Origin: Protula sp. h YS-2021
Lineage: Eukaryota > Annelida > Polychaeta > Sabellida > Serpulidae
Direction of reading: 5' to 3'
DNA: 64,000 bases
Assembly (NCBI GenBank): GCA_949752745.1
Contig: OX457031.1
Span: 620,001-684,000 of the forward strand
This document shows, piece by piece, positions 62,080 to 64,000 of the stretch. The notes beneath the pieces were generated by a model that worked only from the letters and a program-made list of their open reading frames with translations, was not told the DNA's origin and made no database searches. The position numbers were made by a program, and so were the translations under genes. How positions within the stretch are numbered: the stretch's first letter is position 1; every line of letters starts with the position of its first letter.

Positions 62080-62325
62080 GGATTGTATTGTATTGTTCTT
62101 TAGATCCCTTTCAACTGCTATGGTCATATCGGGATCCCCCTGCCACATTATACTGAAATGGGGCATTACAGCCCTCCTTCTAACCCTAACATGTGGAGTG
62201 CCTCACAAGGTAGCAGGGAGGAATTCCAATTTTAAAGTCTTAGATATAACCCGACCGGGGTTTGAACCCACGATCCTCCAGTCTCGAGGCGGACGCTCTA
62301 ACCACTAGGCCACCGAGGCTGGTCT
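62080..62325 (-). mobile_element. tRNA-derived SINE inserted in gypsy element 2
   Basis: On the minus strand the head at 62323-62250 is an excellent tRNA-like unit, with GGTGGCCTAGTGGTTAGAGC (A box) and GTGGGTTCAAACCCC (B box). A ~165-bp body follows, with a short repeated tail (caatacaatacaat) at 62080-62095. It splits the gypsy frame between VVFKW and IEQQKAFNSLKK, just before RNase H. Confidence 0.85.
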
Positions 62326-62329
62326 TCAG

Positions 62330-63375
62330 ATTGAGAATTGAACAACAAAAGGCATTCAATAGCTTGAAAAAGGCTATATCTGGGGCTGAAACTTTGGCTT
62401 ACTTTAAATATGGTTGCAAAACTCGTATCGTTGCGGACGCTGGACCGACAGCTATTGGCGCGGTATAAATACAAGGTGGTCTATCGGCCTGGCAAAATGA
62501 ACGTAGCCGACGCATTGTCACGATTGAACATTTCGGGGAATAAAGACACCTCAGGTGACCAATAGGATTTTGTAAGTGTATTGGCAGAAGAGAGTGTCCC
62601 AGTAGCACTTCCACCTAGAGAGGTAGAAAGGGTATCAGAAGTGGCCCAAAATGGATTCGGATGTTTAGGTGTGCAAAATCTGTCATACTTGCCAGATGGT
62701 CGGGCCATACAGTGTCCCCGAACCTATGAAAAGAGCTGAACCACCATCTGGACCATGGCAAGATTTAGCGTGTGATCTGTTAGGTCCCATGCCAAGTGGA
62801 GAACAATTACTTGGCATTGTGGATTATTATAGTCGTTACTTTGAGGGAAGTAGAAAGACAAAACAGTAGAAAGACATTGCTTCTCAAAGCAATGAAAAGT
62901 GCTGAGGTGGAGGGAAAGAAATGGCAAAACGAATTAAATAAATTCCTTTTGGCATACAGGTCAACACCTCATTCCAGAACCGGGGTAACTCCGGCATATA
63001 TGATGTTTGAGAGAGAAATAAAAACTAAATTGCCGGAAATGAGATCAGACAAATTTATTCTAGACGAAGGTATCCGTGAAAGAGACTGGGGAAACAAGCT
63101 TTCGGTAAAGTTTTATGCAGGCAACAAACGGGGAGCAAAATTCAATGATCTGGCTGTTGGCGATCATTCGAAATCAAAGAAATGGGGAATTACGGTCAAC
63201 TTTTGAAAGCCAGCCAGTCACGGTTAAAAATAAATCAGGCTCAGAAATAACGGTACAAACCAAGGAAGAATACAAACGGAATTTGTCATTTGTAAAACCA
63301 TATCTGGTAACAGCCGAAAATGAAAATGATAACACCGTGGCAACATCTGGCAAACATAAAACAGAGCATTGACCA
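62330..63375 (+). pseudogene. Ty3/gypsy element 2 RNase H and integrase remnant with large deletions
   Basis: RNase H begins (VADAGPTAIGAV) but passes directly to VVYRPGKMNVADALSRL, so most of the domain is gone. The integrase zinc region is partial (CKICHTCQMVGP), then a core start (DLACDLLGPMPSGE...IVDYYSRYFE). The core then jumps near 62850 to the post-core segment (LLAYRSTPHSRTGVTPAYMMF), removing the second Asp and the catalytic Glu. Further frame breaks follow to 63372. Confidence 0.85.
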
Positions 63376-63580
63376 GTCCGCGATCGGGGACAGCCAGACA
63401 GATACGGCGTTCCGATAACCGATGTAAAAACATGGCGATAAGTAAATTTTGTGTCTTAGAATATGTAGAAATTTGTACGCAGAATGCATAAAGTGATTAA
63501 TGAAGTTTGAGATTTATATTTTGTTTGCGGTTCTCAAAAATTTGATTAATATTCGTGGCGTACAGAAATTTTGTTTTAAA

Positions 63581-63741
63581 AGAGGGGGGGATGTAGTGTT
63601 TTGGTGTATTTCCATATTCTATATTTAAGAGTATATTCAAGGGATACCCTCAGTCTCGCTCTGGGCGAAAAGCCCGCATCATGTCATGTAGCTTTGGACG
63701 AATAAACTTTGTGTAAGTAGACAGCAATCAGTTTTCTTACA
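63581..63741 (+). mobile_element. Ty3/gypsy element 2, polypurine tract and 3' LTR
   Basis: The purine tract agaggggggga (63581-63591) precedes TGTAGTGTTTTGGTG at 63592. The LTR ends TTCTTACA at 63741, 150 bp. It differs from the 5' LTR by a modest number of substitutions and 1-bp indels, so insertion is not very recent. Confidence 0.88.
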
Positions 63742-64000
63742 TGGAATTCACATACCGAAGACCAATAAAGCCAAGGTGTCCCTATTGATCGGAGGCGATG
63801 TTCCGAAGGTCTTATGGTCCCTTGAAGAGCGCAGAGGTAATAGTCAGGAACCATATGCCATAAAATCCTTACTCGGGTGGACACTTCTATGACCAACTAG
63901 CGTAAGCAGCATCCCTGAAGCGCATGCCACTTTTCAATAAATCGATGTGTTGCAGCATCAATTGGAGATGGTGTGGAAGAGCGGCTTTGAGGATTCTGCA
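63742..64000 (+). pseudogene. BEL/Pao protease domain, 3' half, and start of the RT region
   Basis: 63743-63891 encodes GIHIPKTNKAKVSLLIGGD, then PKVLWSLEERRG and YAIKSLLGWTLL. This is the C-terminal half of the BEL/Pao protease (DUF1758-type LIG-D and LGW motifs). After a stop, LQHQLEMVWKSGFED near 63955-64000 matches the linker before the BEL/Pao RT. The element continues past the window edge. Confidence 0.8.

Larger units (their letters stand above)
59284..63741 (+). mobile_element. Ty3/gypsy element 2, internally deleted, inserted in the BEL/Pao protease
   Basis: Two ~150-bp LTRs bracket gag, protease, RT, RNase H and integrase remnants in the normal order on the plus strand. The element splits the BEL/Pao protease domain at 59283/63742. 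TGGAA occurs two bases before the 5' LTR and directly after the 3' LTR, so it may be a target duplication with a small shift, but this is not certain. Deletions and frame breaks make it non-autonomous. Confidence 0.88.

Noticed and set aside
62250..62323. A functional tRNA gene (good A and B boxes)
   Set aside because: The head is continuous with a SINE-type body and short-repeat tail and is inserted in a gypsy frame. The acceptor stem does not pair as a tRNA should.

Overview
The window is eukaryotic nuclear DNA from an invertebrate. The long introns with consensus splice sites, abundant (TA)n and other microsatellites, tRNA-headed SINEs, Tc1, BEL/Pao and Ty3/gypsy elements and a short element of a type common in molluscs suggest a lophotrochozoan, probably a mollusc. 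The species cannot be named from this sequence. All exon models below were built by eye from splice consensus and reading-frame continuity; no transcript was available.

Layout. 1-2362: remnant of a Ty3/gypsy element with its 3' LTR. 2438-7514 (minus): gene A, a multi-exon gene with an all-helical N-terminal region and a trypsin-like domain, 3' end not found. 8.5-12 kb: microsatellites and two minisatellites. 12.4-14.9 kb: decayed zinc-finger and Polinton/Maverick-type DNA polymerase B remnants. 15.4-17.4 kb: pieces of the splicing-factor gene SF3A1, frameshifted and out of order, with exon-edge-derived tandem repeats. 17.4-20.3 kb: repeats. 20329-31547 (minus): gene B, 7 coding exons, about 1937 aa, with ankyrin repeats, a trypsin-like protease domain and a C-terminal beta-propeller-like region; a Tc1 element sits in one intron. 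31.5-36.7 kb: simple repeats between divergently transcribed genes. 36683-50515 (plus): gene C, 12 exons, 538 aa, a single-pass receptor-tyrosine-kinase-like protein with an EMI/EGF-like ectodomain and a kinase domain that has lost catalytic residues. 50.5-56.5 kb: repeats, MITE-like and tRNA-like elements. 56.5-64 kb: a BEL/Pao retroelement interrupted by a short element and by an internally deleted Ty3/gypsy element, which is itself interrupted by a SINE.

Two themes stand out. First, genes A and B are neighbouring same-strand paralogs that share a pre-protease segment, a trypsin-like domain and the same exon phases, but carry unrelated N-terminal modules. This is the architecture expected of a modular intracellular sensor/effector family. 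B keeps the catalytic triad, whereas A has Gln where the catalytic His should be. Second, tandem or scattered repeats have repeatedly grown out of exon-intron junctions, so that real splice donors or acceptors lie beside many copies of themselves. This is seen in gene C (exons 4, 9, 11 and 12) and in the SF3A1 pieces; gene B intron 5 and gene C intron 5 carry arrays whose unit contains a donor-like site on the coding strand.
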